7,372 nt of DNA from Candidatus Saccharibacteria bacterium UBA3225 (GCA_002363515.1 DEVX01000056.1:1-7372); one strand, 5' to 3'. Shown: positions 1 through 6,595, counted from the stretch's first letter. The notes: a model not told the origin generated them from the letters alone. A program made the numbers and translations.

Positions 1-3000
1 GTTTCTGAAGGCGCGGCTCGTCATATTCGCCAATTACGGTATTATAGGTATATTTTGCGCTTGGTTGAACGTGATACTTTTCGCGAAGGTCCGAAAGTAG
101 TATTTTTGATTTTATGTTTTCCAGCCACATCTGTCGGGTATGGAGTTGTACTTTTTTACTAATATCCGATAGGTATCCGACCACATTCAATAACTGCTCG
201 CCTTGGCTTTCTGCTTTTACGTCGTCTTCGATAGTATTGGTGACATTCCCAATATCGTCGATTAACAAAACAGCACCGTCAATCTCTTTCTTTATAGAAT
301 TTGATGGGTAATATTTCGCGCCAGCCCAGGCGACTTGCCCTAGGTTATAATATTCATCATTTCCCACCTGAAGATAGAACGACCCGACCTGTTTTAGGTA
401 TGCTGCGTCTGGTTTCTTAATCACTTCATTTGAATCACTTCTATTCTGTACTTTTAACGCAATTTTAAATTTAGAGTTGGACCAGATTTGTTCGTTTACG
501 ACGCCGCTAGGTTTCTGTGTTGCTAAAATTAAGTGGACCCCTAGCGAGCGGCCAATACGTGATGTCGAGATGAGCTGATCCATGAAATCTGGCTGTTGGG
601 ATTTTAGCTCAGCAAACTCGTCGCAAATAATAAACAAATGAGACATAGGCTCACTGACCTGTCCTTTTCTATAGCACTGTTGGTACTTGTAGATATCCAT
701 TGACGCTTCTTTGAGCTTTTCTCGAGCGTTATTAAACATGGACTGTCGTCGCCTGAGCTCGGATTCGATAGCCGAGATGGAGCGGAATATTTCGGATTTA
801 TCTAGGTTCGTGATTGTTCCCGCTAAGTGCGGGAGTCTAATCCCCAATTCTGCATTCTCGAAGCTCTTTGCTAAACCGCCACCTTTGTAGTCTATCAAAA
901 CAAATTGAACTTCTTCTGGGCTAAAGTTCACGGCTAGCGATAGAATAAAGGTTACAATCCACTCAGATTTACCAGAGCCTGTTGTTCCCGCTATTAGGCC
1001 GTGCGGGCCATACGCTTTCTCGTGCGTATCCATATTAAAACACTCATTGTTTTGATCCACCCCTATTGGCACAGATAGACTAGACGTCGGATCGTTGCTT
1101 TTCCATCTTGCCAGACTGTTGAGCTGCTCGACGCGTCCGCATTCGTACATTTCGAGAAAAGGTAGCGATTTTGGCAATTCAAATTTTCCTTTTTCAGCCT
1201 TGACGGGTATGTTTGCTAGTTTTCTCGTACAGGTTCTCATGTCGACTATTTCATTATTCATGTCAGCTTTAAAATAAATCTGTTTCTCATTTTCGCCCGT
1301 AGTTAAGATGGCCGCGTAATCTTTCGTAATGCTAATAAAATCGGCTGTCTCACTTGGAAGCATCGATACGCTTTGCGCCAATGCAATAATGGAAAAGCCT
1401 AGATTTCTTTTGTAATGAAGTATTTTACTGATTAACGGCACATTCCTTACCGCTGACATGTCGTCGATAAACAGAAGATAATAAGGACGAAAATCCCTAA
1501 AATTCACCGCACTTTCTGCGCGTTTTTCACCATTATCTTCTAGCTTTTCTTCTTCGTCATTCGCCTTGCGCGCATTAAATACCTTCTCCAAGTCACCCGA
1601 GATGGTCGTCAGCTTTTCGATAGATGTCGCGAAATAGCGAGTTGTGCGCTCATTATTCCAGCAATGGGGTGCGTTTTTTAAATAATCCCATTTTTCCGGC
1701 TCGGTAGTAAACACTACAATTTTTAAGTCGGTATATGAGTAGAATGTAAGCATTTGAAGAAATACGCTGTCCATAAATGGCTTCACTAAACTTGAAGACC
1801 CCATTATGGCATCGATTATTTGGTTCGTAAAATTATAGGTTAGTGGCGCATCTTCAATAAGTAGCGCATCGTTTACGACTTTTTTGAGCTCTACAAATAA
1901 CTGGTCCTCATCATCGATGCTAAAATGATCTTCTGGTTTTTCTATATCAATCTTCGTTTCCACGTTGCCCGTTCCAACGCGAACACATAGAAAATCCTTG
2001 TGCTCAATATTTCGCTGCCACAATCTGCTGTTTTTTGTATCGATTATCCGAGCGCATTGGTCTATAGGTGGGTTATTGTCAAGAAGGGTTTTGTACTGTA
2101 TTTCTTTGATTTGTTTAATTTGCTCTTGTTTCTTGGATAGATACTCGCGGTATTTTTTTTGCCTTTTTTCTTCTCGTTTCTTTAAGCGCTTCTTATTAAT
2201 AGCACGCGATATGGCTGGCCACATTATCGTGCCAATCATCGAAATACACATAGTAGCAATCGATAGCCTAATTCGAACTGGGTTAATTGAGCCCTGCCCC
2301 AGCATCATTATCATTGATACTACAGATAAGCCGGAGGCTATGCCCATTGTAAGTTGTGGACCTATTGCTAAAATTGCAGGCATATCTTCATTTCTATTCG
2401 GTGCCGGCGGTTCGTCGATTGTAACCTTGGTTGTGTCAATTAAGTAGTTAAATCTTGGCGATTTGTAGTAATAATCGTCTTCTGAGAAGAATGGCAAGTC
2501 TTGATCAATGTCTTGATCTTTTCTGCCGGCATCTTTAGTCTCTCCGGCACTAGCATAGTCAATTTTTGTTGGAGATAACTTGGGGCCTATCTTAATTTTA
2601 TCGGTAGGGCTATTAATAATAATAGCGTTATTAAGTAAGATTATTTTTAGCCCAAAATAAAAGATATAATCACCGCAGGACAATTTCTTCTTGCCGACTA
2701 TTCGTTCTCTAGAGGCAAAGAAGTTTGACGATTTAGTCTCTGCAATCCAGCCATACATGGTTAGGCTAAGCTTTAATGTTTCCTTGTTGCTATGCTCTTG
2801 ACGACAGTATATGTCGCATATTTCACTGCTTCCGACTAGGAAATCTCTTGGCGCTTTAAGAACCGTTCGTTCTTTGTAATAGCTTTCAGTGCCTACTACA
2901 TAATATGTTTCGCGAGTTCTTTTCGACACTATGGTGTGAGTTTGATATAGCTTGAGGTTAAAGGAATCTCCAATTGCTTCGGGGCTATGAAACTCATCGG

Positions 3001-3142
3001 TGAGCTGAATAGTCCAGCTGTCATAATTTGAAATGATGTTGCCTAAGATTTTGTTGCCAACATTAAGAGGATACATACCACTTGCCGTAGATGATATTTT
3101 ACGCGTATAGTTTACTCTGTTATTGAATATATGTATGATCAT
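1..3142 (-). CDS. essC: EssC-type type VII secretion ATPase (FtsK/SpoIIIE family), C-terminus cut by window edge
   Basis: This is the membrane-bound motor ATPase of a type VII secretion system, which binds WXG100 substrates and drives their export. The window holds 1047 codons with no in-frame stop. Residues about 1-190 look like the FHA-type N-terminus of Firmicutes EssC (VGSSEICD near 103-110). Residues 218-240 carry the FFSEDDYYYKSPRF-type pre-membrane motif. Two membrane segments lie near 254-281 and 291-310, followed by a Lys/Glu/Arg-rich helix. A degenerate ATPase-like D0 domain spans about 375-700. The first true ATPase domain has Walker A GTTGSGKS (719-726), YKGGG, GTITNLD, Walker B LFIICDE (D841, E842) and LILATQKPSG. 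Family members usually reach about 1400-1500 residues, so the later ATPase modules should lie left of the window. ATG at 3142 is the first start after an in-frame TAA at 3146-3148; no good Shine-Dalgarno precedes it. Confidence 0.95.
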   Translation of the reverse strand, partial: MIIHIFNNRVNYTRKISSTASGMYPLNVGNKILGNIISNYDSWTIQLTDEFHSPEAIGDSFNLKLYQTHTIVSKRTRETYYVVGTESYYKERTVLKAPRDFLVGSSEICDIYCRQEHSNKETLKLSLTMYGWIAETKSSNFFASRERIVGKKKLSCGDYIFYFGLKIILLNNAIIINSPTDKIKIGPKLSPTKIDYASAGETKDAGRKDQDIDQDLPFFSEDDYYYKSPRFNYLIDTTKVTIDEPPAPNRNEDMPAILAIGPQLTMGIASGLSVVSMIMMLGQGSINPVRIRLSIATMCISMIGTIMWPAISRAINKKRLKKREEKRQKKYREYLSKKQEQIKQIKEIQYKTLLDNNPPIDQCARIIDTKNSRLWQRNIEHKDFLCVRVGTGNVETKIDIEKPEDHFSIDDEDQLFVELKKVVNDALLIEDAPLTYNFTNQIIDAIMGSSSLVKPFMDSVFLQMLTFYSYTDLKIVVFTTEPEKWDYLKNAPHCWNNERTTRYFATSIEKLTTISGDLEKVFNARKANDEEEKLEDNGEKRAESAVNFRDFRPYYLLFIDDMSAVRNVPLISKILHYKRNLGFSIIALAQSVSMLPSETADFISITKDYAAILTTGENEKQIYFKADMNNEIVDMRTCTRKLANIPVKAEKGKFELPKSLPFLEMYECGRVEQLNSLARWKSNDPTSSLSVPIGVDQNNECFNMDTHEKAYGPHGLIAGTTGSGKSEWIVTFILSLAVNFSPEEVQFVLIDYKGGGLAKSFENAELGIRLPHLAGTITNLDKSEIFRSISAIESELRRRQSMFNNAREKLKEASMDIYKYQQCYRKGQVSEPMSHLFIICDEFAELKSQQPDFMDQLISTSRIGRSLGVHLILATQKPSGVVNEQIWSNSKFKIALKVQNRSDSNEVIKKPDAAYLKQVGSFYLQVGNDEYYNLGQVAWAGAKYYPSNSIKKEIDGAVLLIDDIGNVTNTIEDDVKAESQGEQLLNVVGYLSDISKKVQLHTRQMWLENIKSKILLSDLREKYHVQPSAKYTYNTVIGEYDEPRLQK

Positions 3143-3207
3143 CTTTTATTGGAAATAGGCAGATGTTGTTGCGCACTGGCCCACCTTTAAACATAAGTAT
3201 TAAGATT

Positions 3208-3236
3208 ATTATATTATTTTTTAGTTATTGTAGCAA
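3208..3236 (-). promoter_or_regulatory. Candidate sigma70 promoter for essC
   Basis: On the minus strand a perfect TATAAT (3213-3208) lies 17 bases downstream of TTGCTA (3236-3231), which matches four of six -35 consensus bases. A start about seven bases further on would give a leader of roughly 60 nt before the essC ATG. The stretch is AT-rich, so a chance match is possible. essC needs its own promoter because the plus-strand gene separates it from the substrate operon. Confidence 0.45.
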
Positions 3237-3265
3237 TGAGCTATTATTATACTTCAAATTTATGC

Positions 3266-3294
3266 TTGACAATTTCGCGCAGACGTGCTATAAT
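3266..3294 (+). promoter_or_regulatory. Consensus sigma70 promoter of the plus-strand membrane protein gene
   Basis: A perfect -35 TTGACA (3266-3271) and a perfect -10 TATAAT (3289-3294) are separated by the ideal 17 bases, and TG at 3286-3287 adds an extended -10 element. The expected transcription start is near 3301, giving a leader of about 43 nt. As written this is a very strong housekeeping promoter. It is divergent from the candidate essC promoter, with about 30 bases between the two -35 boxes. Confidence 0.85.
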
Positions 3295-3332
3295 CATATT
3301 GTATTTGTTGTAAAACACATAAGCTCATTATC

Positions 3333-3339
3333 AGGAGGT
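3333..3339 (+). promoter_or_regulatory. Strong Shine-Dalgarno of the plus-strand membrane protein gene
   Basis: AGGAGGT ends four bases before the ATG at 3344, a near-ideal site. It settles the start of the 224-residue frame and argues against the overlapping frame that opens at 3163. Confidence 0.85.
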
Positions 3340-3343
3340 CATT

Positions 3344-4018
3344 ATGGAAAAAGTAAAAATTTTTGTTGCAGCAATTGTATGCGTTGTTATCGGCGCAGCT
3401 ATTATGTATGCAGGAGTAAGTTTCGGCAGTCGTCATGCCCAGACTCAGGCCGAGCCCGCAACTACGCAGGTAAACGAGACAGAAGTTGAGGCTCCTGCCT
3501 CCGAGGATGTCGAGCAGTCCGCTGACGCGGAGACAGATCGTGCAGAAGCTACTGCGCCCGAAGCTGTCGATAATCGCACCAACGCCGAGGTAGATCGGAC
3601 AGAAACTCCCGATCCCCTCGTTGACGACGGGCGGGAAGGCTCAACTGAAGCTTCTGCCACCAATGCAGACTACACCCTTAAGGGCTATGTAGTCTTCATG
3701 GAGACGAATGGTATCGGATACGCATTCGTTTCCGAAGATGCTGAATGGGTAAGCCAGAACATCGGAGATGACTCCAGTTGGTGCCGCGGTCTCGACGCTG
3801 CGCTCAAAGGATCGGCAATCCCTACGTCCGATGGCCCTGTTTTTTACTGCGAGGGCAAGACCGCAACAGACTTCGAGTTATCCTGGAGCGGGGCAAAGGT
3901 ATATGTAATGCCTGCCAAGACAAACACTTGGTCCATGGCGAAAGACGCCATGAGGACAGCCGAAGAGGTTGGCCAGTACGACTGTGAGTACGGTACGTAT
4001 ACCGTATACGCCCAGTAA
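3344..4018 (+). CDS. Predicted membrane-anchored extracytoplasmic protein, unknown function
   Basis: I do not recognise this 224-residue protein. Residues 1-5 are short and basic, and about 6-28 form one hydrophobic segment (FVAAIVCVVIGAAIMYAGVSF), read as an N-terminal anchor or uncleaved signal. No lipobox is evident. Residues 30-105 are a low-complexity Ala/Glu/Asp/Thr linker with an imperfect repeat (AETDR near 62, AEVDR near 81). Residues 110-224 look folded, rich in aromatics and glycine, with Cys147, Cys169 and Cys214. The expected topology is inside anchor, extended stalk, outside domain. The gene has its own strong promoter, Shine-Dalgarno and terminator, so it is a single-gene unit on the opposite strand from the flanking secretion genes. 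Its base composition is much richer in G+C than theirs. It could be a surface component of the secretion system, an unrelated cell-surface protein, or an acquired gene. Coding status is secure; function is open. Confidence 0.85.
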   Translation: MEKVKIFVAAIVCVVIGAAIMYAGVSFGSRHAQTQAEPATTQVNETEVEAPASEDVEQSADAETDRAEATAPEAVDNRTNAEVDRTETPDPLVDDGREGSTEASATNADYTLKGYVVFMETNGIGYAFVSEDAEWVSQNIGDDSSWCRGLDAALKGSAIPTSDGPVFYCEGKTATDFELSWSGAKVYVMPAKTNTWSMAKDAMRTAEEVGQYDCEYGTYTVYAQ

Positions 4019-4056
4019 GCTAGTAATTAAGGGGTATTTTTTCCTGAAAACCACTC

Positions 4057-4084
4057 ATCCCCAGCCGTCAGGCTGGGGATTTTT
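4057..4084 (+). terminator. Strong rho-independent terminator of the plus-strand gene
   Basis: A perfect 10-bp stem, ATCCCCAGCC (4057-4066) with GGCTGGGGAT (4071-4080), closes a GTCA tetraloop and is followed by TTTT. It lies 38 bases after the stop of the membrane protein gene. The U-tract is on the plus strand only; read on the minus strand the hairpin is followed by GAGTGG, so it is a poor terminator in that direction. Confidence 0.9.
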
Positions 4085-4439
4085 CTATGTTTCCGTCGTC
4101 ATTATTGTGTTTTGGTGGCGCTGGAGGGGACATATCTCCAATTTCCGGCGTTGGAAGTGGATAACTCGCATCGCCTCCAATCATTTCTAGTGATTTTTCT
4201 TCTGCGACTTCTGTCGACACTGCATCGATTTCTTCCGGCTCAAGTTCTTCGTGGTTAACCCTAAATGTTTCATCGGCAGCCTCTACTAGTCTGGCATTCT
4301 CGTCTTGCGCCGTTTCGGCATTATCTGCGGTAGATTCGTCATCATTTTCTGAATTTCCGCTAGTAGTAGACGGTTCTTCTTGTTCTGCCTTATCGCTTTC
4401 GCCATCATCGTGTCGCAGGTATATTTCAGTATTATCCAT
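4068..4439 (-). CDS. Small acidic, probably disordered protein at the end of the WXG-like operon
   Basis: This 123-residue protein has no domain I recognise. Residues 10-82 are dominated by Glu, Asp, Ser, Thr and Asn with almost no hydrophobic runs, and residues 93-109 are proline-rich (YPLPTPEIGDMSPPAPP). There is no signal peptide, membrane segment or WxG turn. GAGG lies four bases before the ATG, and the upstream gene stops seven bases earlier, so it is the last gene of the same operon. Its TGA stop lies in the loop of the convergent terminator, so its last codons are written in one arm of that hairpin. It could be an accessory or chaperone-like acidic partner for the more basic protein encoded upstream, or a secreted disordered protein. 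Both readings are guesses. The conserved spacing supports it being a real gene. Confidence 0.7.
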   Translation of the reverse strand: MDNTEIYLRHDDGESDKAEQEEPSTTSGNSENDDESTADNAETAQDENARLVEAADETFRVNHEELEPEEIDAVSTEVAEEKSLEMIGGDASYPLPTPEIGDMSPPAPPKHNNDDGNIEKSPA

Positions 4440-4446
4440 TTAGCCT

Positions 4447-4755
4447 CTATACTACTCGCCTAATACGTTTTATTATATTTGACGCATTCATCTTTGCGAT
4501 TCTTTTTACAGCATTTTCACACACCTCGCCAAAATCTCGGTCTGCTTGTTCTATTTCGCGCTGAATATCAACTAGCTGTTTTTTAAAATCATCAATTTTA
4601 TTATCTAAATCTTTCAAATAATCTCTTCTTGAGTAACGATGCGGAACATCTAAATCAGCTTGGGATCTTGCATTTGAGATAGAATTGGAACATTCTTCAA
4701 TCAGCGATTTGGTGGTGGTCATAAGACCTTTTTCGGGGTAGTTTATTTTGCTCAT
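4447..4755 (-). CDS. WXG100-like small helical protein with a VP turn
   Basis: This 102-residue protein is predicted as two long helices (about 12-33 and 44-88) around a break at residues 34-43 that reads LDVPHRYSRR, with no WxG. The size and helix-turn-helix layout match small type VII substrates or their partners, but sequence evidence is weak. The C-terminus is basic (KRIRR near 96-100), in contrast to the acidic product of the next gene. AAGGA lies eight bases before the ATG, and the upstream gene ends four bases earlier, which implies translational coupling. It follows a true WxG protein directly, so it may be that protein's dimer partner. No enzymatic motif or membrane segment is seen. 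Confidence 0.75.
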   Translation of the reverse strand: MSKINYPEKGLMTTTKSLIEECSNSISNARSQADLDVPHRYSRRDYLKDLDNKIDDFKKQLVDIQREIEQADRDFGEVCENAVKRIAKMNASNIIKRIRRVV

Positions 4756-4759
4756 TTTA

Positions 4760-5053
4760 TTAATCCTTATTGTTTCTATCTATAGCGTTATCTAATTCTG
4801 TCGATTCGATCTTTAGTTCTTTGCTGATATTTCTTATAACATTTGTTAAATCGATGTATTGAGCTCTTTCGGTTGCTATAATGCGGAAGTATATGTCGGC
4901 TTGTCCGCCAATCCATTCTTGTGTTCCCCTTGGTACTTCCGCAAGACGTTCAAACAGAGAATTAAATTCTAAATTAATATCATTAGCTAGAACAAGGAGT
5001 TCGTCCGATATGCTTTCGATTTCTGATGTTTCCGCATATGAAATTGCTTTCAT
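4760..5053 (-). CDS. WXG100-family protein (EsxA-like), W47-x-G49
   Basis: This 97-residue protein has the classic WXG100 plan: helix one (about 8-40), a turn with QEWIGG (W47, G49), then helix two (about 52-92). Length matches the family norm of about 100. WXG100 proteins are exported as helical dimers by EssC/EccC motors. A longer frame opens at 5101, but I chose the ATG at 5053: AGGAGG lies nine bases before it and the upstream gene's TAA ends one base before it, whereas the longer start would give a Met-rich N-terminus overlapping the upstream gene. No C-terminal YxxxD/E export motif is evident, which may mean that its partner supplies it. Confidence 0.85.
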   Translation of the reverse strand: MKAISYAETSEIESISDELLVLANDINLEFNSLFERLAEVPRGTQEWIGGQADIYFRIIATERAQYIDLTNVIRNISKELKIESTELDNAIDRNNKD

Positions 5054-5054
5054 T

Positions 5055-5354
5055 TTAGTCTTCCTCCTCAAGCCTTTCAATATCATCATGAGCATCATCA
5101 ATAGCCCTATCTAAGCTCGGCAATATAGTGTCTTTTAAGTAGTTTGCTGTTTCTGCCATGCTCCGATTGAGAATATCGATACGACCGGTAACCTTAGCTG
5201 GAATGTTGTTAATTTTAAAACTACTCGCAACTTCATTGCTAAGCTTATTTGCATTTTCGGAACCCGAGTTTAACTCGCCGATAATATACGCTATCTTTTC
5301 TTTTAGTGCGCGATATCTTTTTATATCGTTTCGATATTCTCCAATTGAAGCCAT
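5055..5354 (-). CDS. WXG100-like small helical protein with an IP turn
   Basis: This 99-residue protein has a first helix (about 5-45), a break at 47-57 containing NNIPAKVTG, and a second helix (about 58-96) ending in a run of acidic residues. The WxG tryptophan is missing. The layout resembles small type VII accessory proteins of the kind that pair with LXG or WXG proteins (DUF5082- or DUF3130-like), but I cannot assign a family by eye. AAGGGG overlapping the stop of the upstream gene is its ribosome site, and its own TAA is one base from the next ATG, so it sits in a coupled chain. It directly follows the FxG protein and may pair with it. Confidence 0.75.
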   Translation of the reverse strand: MASIGEYRNDIKRYRALKEKIAYIIGELNSGSENANKLSNEVASSFKINNIPAKVTGRIDILNRSMAETANYLKDTILPSLDRAIDDAHDDIERLEEED

Positions 5355-5368
5355 ATTCCAAGTTCCCC

Positions 5369-5845
5369 TTACTGTAGATTAATTGTATCTTTTTGGGCGT
5401 CGACTACACCAGCGTCAGTCTCAATATCTGAGGATATTTGCGCAGTGGTGTTTATCCAGTTCTGGTTGACTTCTAGTAGGTATGCTTTTTCCGTATTTAT
5501 TGCGGTAACATACGCGTTACATAGATTCTTAATTGATGTGAAGAACTTTTGTAGTGATTCTGCAGTCGATCCTTTGAACGCTTTTTCGATATTTGCCTTC
5601 TGCGTATCGAAGCCGTCGAGAATTTCGATTGCTGCATCTCTATAAGTATCGACAGCTTTATTAAAATCATCAAGCTTATCAGAAGCTATACCTGCAAAGT
5701 CTGCGCCATATGAAGCAGTTCCCGTAATGAAATTGCCTGCCGGATCGCCAACTTGAGCTTGTACGGCGGCACTTGCGGTTTCTATATTCTCGAAAGCATC
5801 TGGTACATCGTGTTGGATTACGCCAGTAGCATCATTAATGCTCAT
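5369..5845 (-). CDS. Long WXG100-like protein with an FxG turn
   Basis: At 158 residues this is the longest of the WXG-like set. The core lies at about 50-145: a helix (52-88), an AFKGS turn (F90, G92) in place of WxG, and a second helix (95-140). Within the core, KANIEKAFKG aligns plausibly with KANLDTALDAIWQG of the neighbouring WxG protein, suggesting common descent. The extra N-terminal 50 residues are Ala/Gly/Asp-rich and likely flexible. AAAGGA lies just upstream of the ATG, and 16 bases separate it from the gene before. It is a likely type VII substrate. It lacks the polymorphic C-terminal toxin domain expected of LXG effectors, so it is more likely structural or a partner. Confidence 0.8.
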   Translation of the reverse strand: MSINDATGVIQHDVPDAFENIETASAAVQAQVGDPAGNFITGTASYGADFAGIASDKLDDFNKAVDTYRDAAIEILDGFDTQKANIEKAFKGSTAESLQKFFTSIKNLCNAYVTAINTEKAYLLEVNQNWINTTAQISSDIETDAGVVDAQKDTINLQ

Positions 5846-5861
5846 AATTATTTATCCTTTC

Positions 5862-6173
5862 CTATTTCTTTTCCACTAAATTTTCGTCTACTTTTCCCAT
5901 TTGCTGGCCAGTCTGGGTTACTTCCGACTCTAAGGTCTTGTATGCATCCTCTAGACCTTTGCAAATTTTCTTAACGTCCTCTTCTAGATTGCTCTTGAAT
6001 ATAAGTTCGGATTTACCTTGCCAGATAGCATCAAGAGCTGTATCCAAGTTAGCTTTGTCGGATGTTAGTTTATCGGACGCTGACTGAATTACATCAGCAT
6101 GAATAACCTTTAGTAGAGATGCGATTCCGGCCGAATCATATCCGGTCGTTGCGCCTTCTATATCTAGTGCCAT
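5862..6173 (-). CDS. WXG100-family protein (EsxA-like), W51-x-G53 with YxxxE
   Basis: This 103-residue protein is the clearest WXG100 member in the window. Helix one covers about 14-48, the turn reads AIWQGKS (W51, G53), and helix two covers about 58-96. Y78-K-T-L-E82 fits the YxxxD/E motif linked to type VII export, although it lies within helix two rather than in a free tail. GGAG lies 11 bases before the ATG, and the gene upstream ends 21 bases earlier. It would be exported through the EssC motor, probably as a dimer with itself or with the product of the gene before it. Confidence 0.88.
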   Translation of the reverse strand: MALDIEGATTGYDSAGIASLLKVIHADVIQSASDKLTSDKANLDTALDAIWQGKSELIFKSNLEEDVKKICKGLEDAYKTLESEVTQTGQQMGKVDENLVEKK

Positions 6174-6194
6174 ATTGATAAATTCTCCTATTTT

Positions 6195-6539
6195 TTATAC
6201 TGAAAAATCGTTATTATCATTTTTAGTTTGTTGTTCTTCTGTGGATTCTAAGAACAAACTTGATAAATATTGGTCATTCTCGTGCATTTTACTAATCAAA
6301 GTAGTGAAATCGTCTGCGTATGACTTAATATTATCTTTAGCCGTTGAAAAAGAAATATGCAAGTTTTCAGCATAGTCGGCGATTCTTCTGCTTGGCTCGC
6401 CTACGTAGCACGACTGCAGTCTCTCCATGCAAGCATCAACTTTCTCGAACAAATCGGAAATTCTATCACGATACTTTATCACTTCAAGGCTAAGATCATT
6501 AAGCTCGCTATCTTTTATTCCAGCTATAACGTTGTTCAT
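6195..6539 (-). CDS. WXG100-like small helical protein with a YxG turn, first gene of the operon
   Basis: This 114-residue protein has a first helix (about 10-42), a turn reading CYVGEPSRR (Y45, G47) that replaces WxG by YxG, and a second helix (about 50-95), then a polar Gln/Asn/Asp tail. It is likely a divergent WXG100 protein. No Shine-Dalgarno stands at a normal distance before the ATG at 6539; GAGG is 17 bases away. An in-frame TAA at 6552-6554 blocks extension to the better ribosome site upstream, so translation may depend on re-initiation after the leader mini-ORF. It directly precedes a true WxG protein and may pair with it. Confidence 0.78.
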   Translation of the reverse strand: MNNVIAGIKDSELNDLSLEVIKYRDRISDLFEKVDACMERLQSCYVGEPSRRIADYAENLHISFSTAKDNIKSYADDFTTLISKMHENDQYLSSLFLESTEEQQTKNDNNDFSV

Positions 6540-6551
6540 GATGTAATATTT

Positions 6552-6584
6552 TTATACCTCTAAGCTATCACAAAATGATAGCAT
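6552..6584 (-). CDS. Putative 10-residue leader mini-ORF
   Basis: ATG at 6584 opens ten codons (MLSFCDSLEV) and a TAA. It follows the best Shine-Dalgarno of the locus, with 11-12 bases between. It is in the same frame as the first WXG-like gene, whose ATG lies 12 bases after this stop. It may be a leader peptide that couples translation, or the remains of an earlier start interrupted by a nonsense mutation. Ten codons are too few to prove coding. Confidence 0.3.
   Translation of the reverse strand: MLSFCDSLEV
6564..6582 (-). promoter_or_regulatory. Hairpin in the leader of the WXG-like operon
   Basis: A perfect 7-bp inverted repeat, GCTATCA with TGATAGC, encloses a five-base loop. It starts at the last base of the mini-ORF start codon and fills its first seven codons. 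It could be an RNA hairpin that affects initiation or a small operator. No U-tract follows, so it is not a terminator. Confidence 0.4.
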
Positions 6585-6595
6585 CGTTATTTTTG

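Noticed and set aside
1965..2447. A 160-residue plus-strand open frame opposite essC
   Set aside because: It is antisense to the coiled-coil and membrane-segment part of essC, has no ribosome site, and its Ile/Ser/Cys-rich composition is that of a shadow frame.
3163..3489. A 108-residue plus-strand frame overlapping the promoter and start of the membrane protein gene
   Set aside because: It would cross the consensus promoter and Shine-Dalgarno of the real gene, lacks its own ribosome site, and overlaps a better-supported frame.
3445..3663. A minus-strand Ser/Ala/Val-rich frame inside the membrane protein gene
   Set aside because: Its composition is the complement of the GC-rich acidic linker, and no start signal precedes it.
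4057..4084. The hairpin at 4057-4084 as a shared two-way terminator
   Set aside because: Only the plus strand has a T-run directly after the stem; on the minus strand GAGTGG follows.
5054..5101. A longer N-terminus (MMMLMMILKG...) for the WxG protein starting at 5101
   Set aside because: The extension overlaps the upstream gene. A clear AGGAGG nine bases before the ATG at 5053 supports the shorter 97-residue protein.
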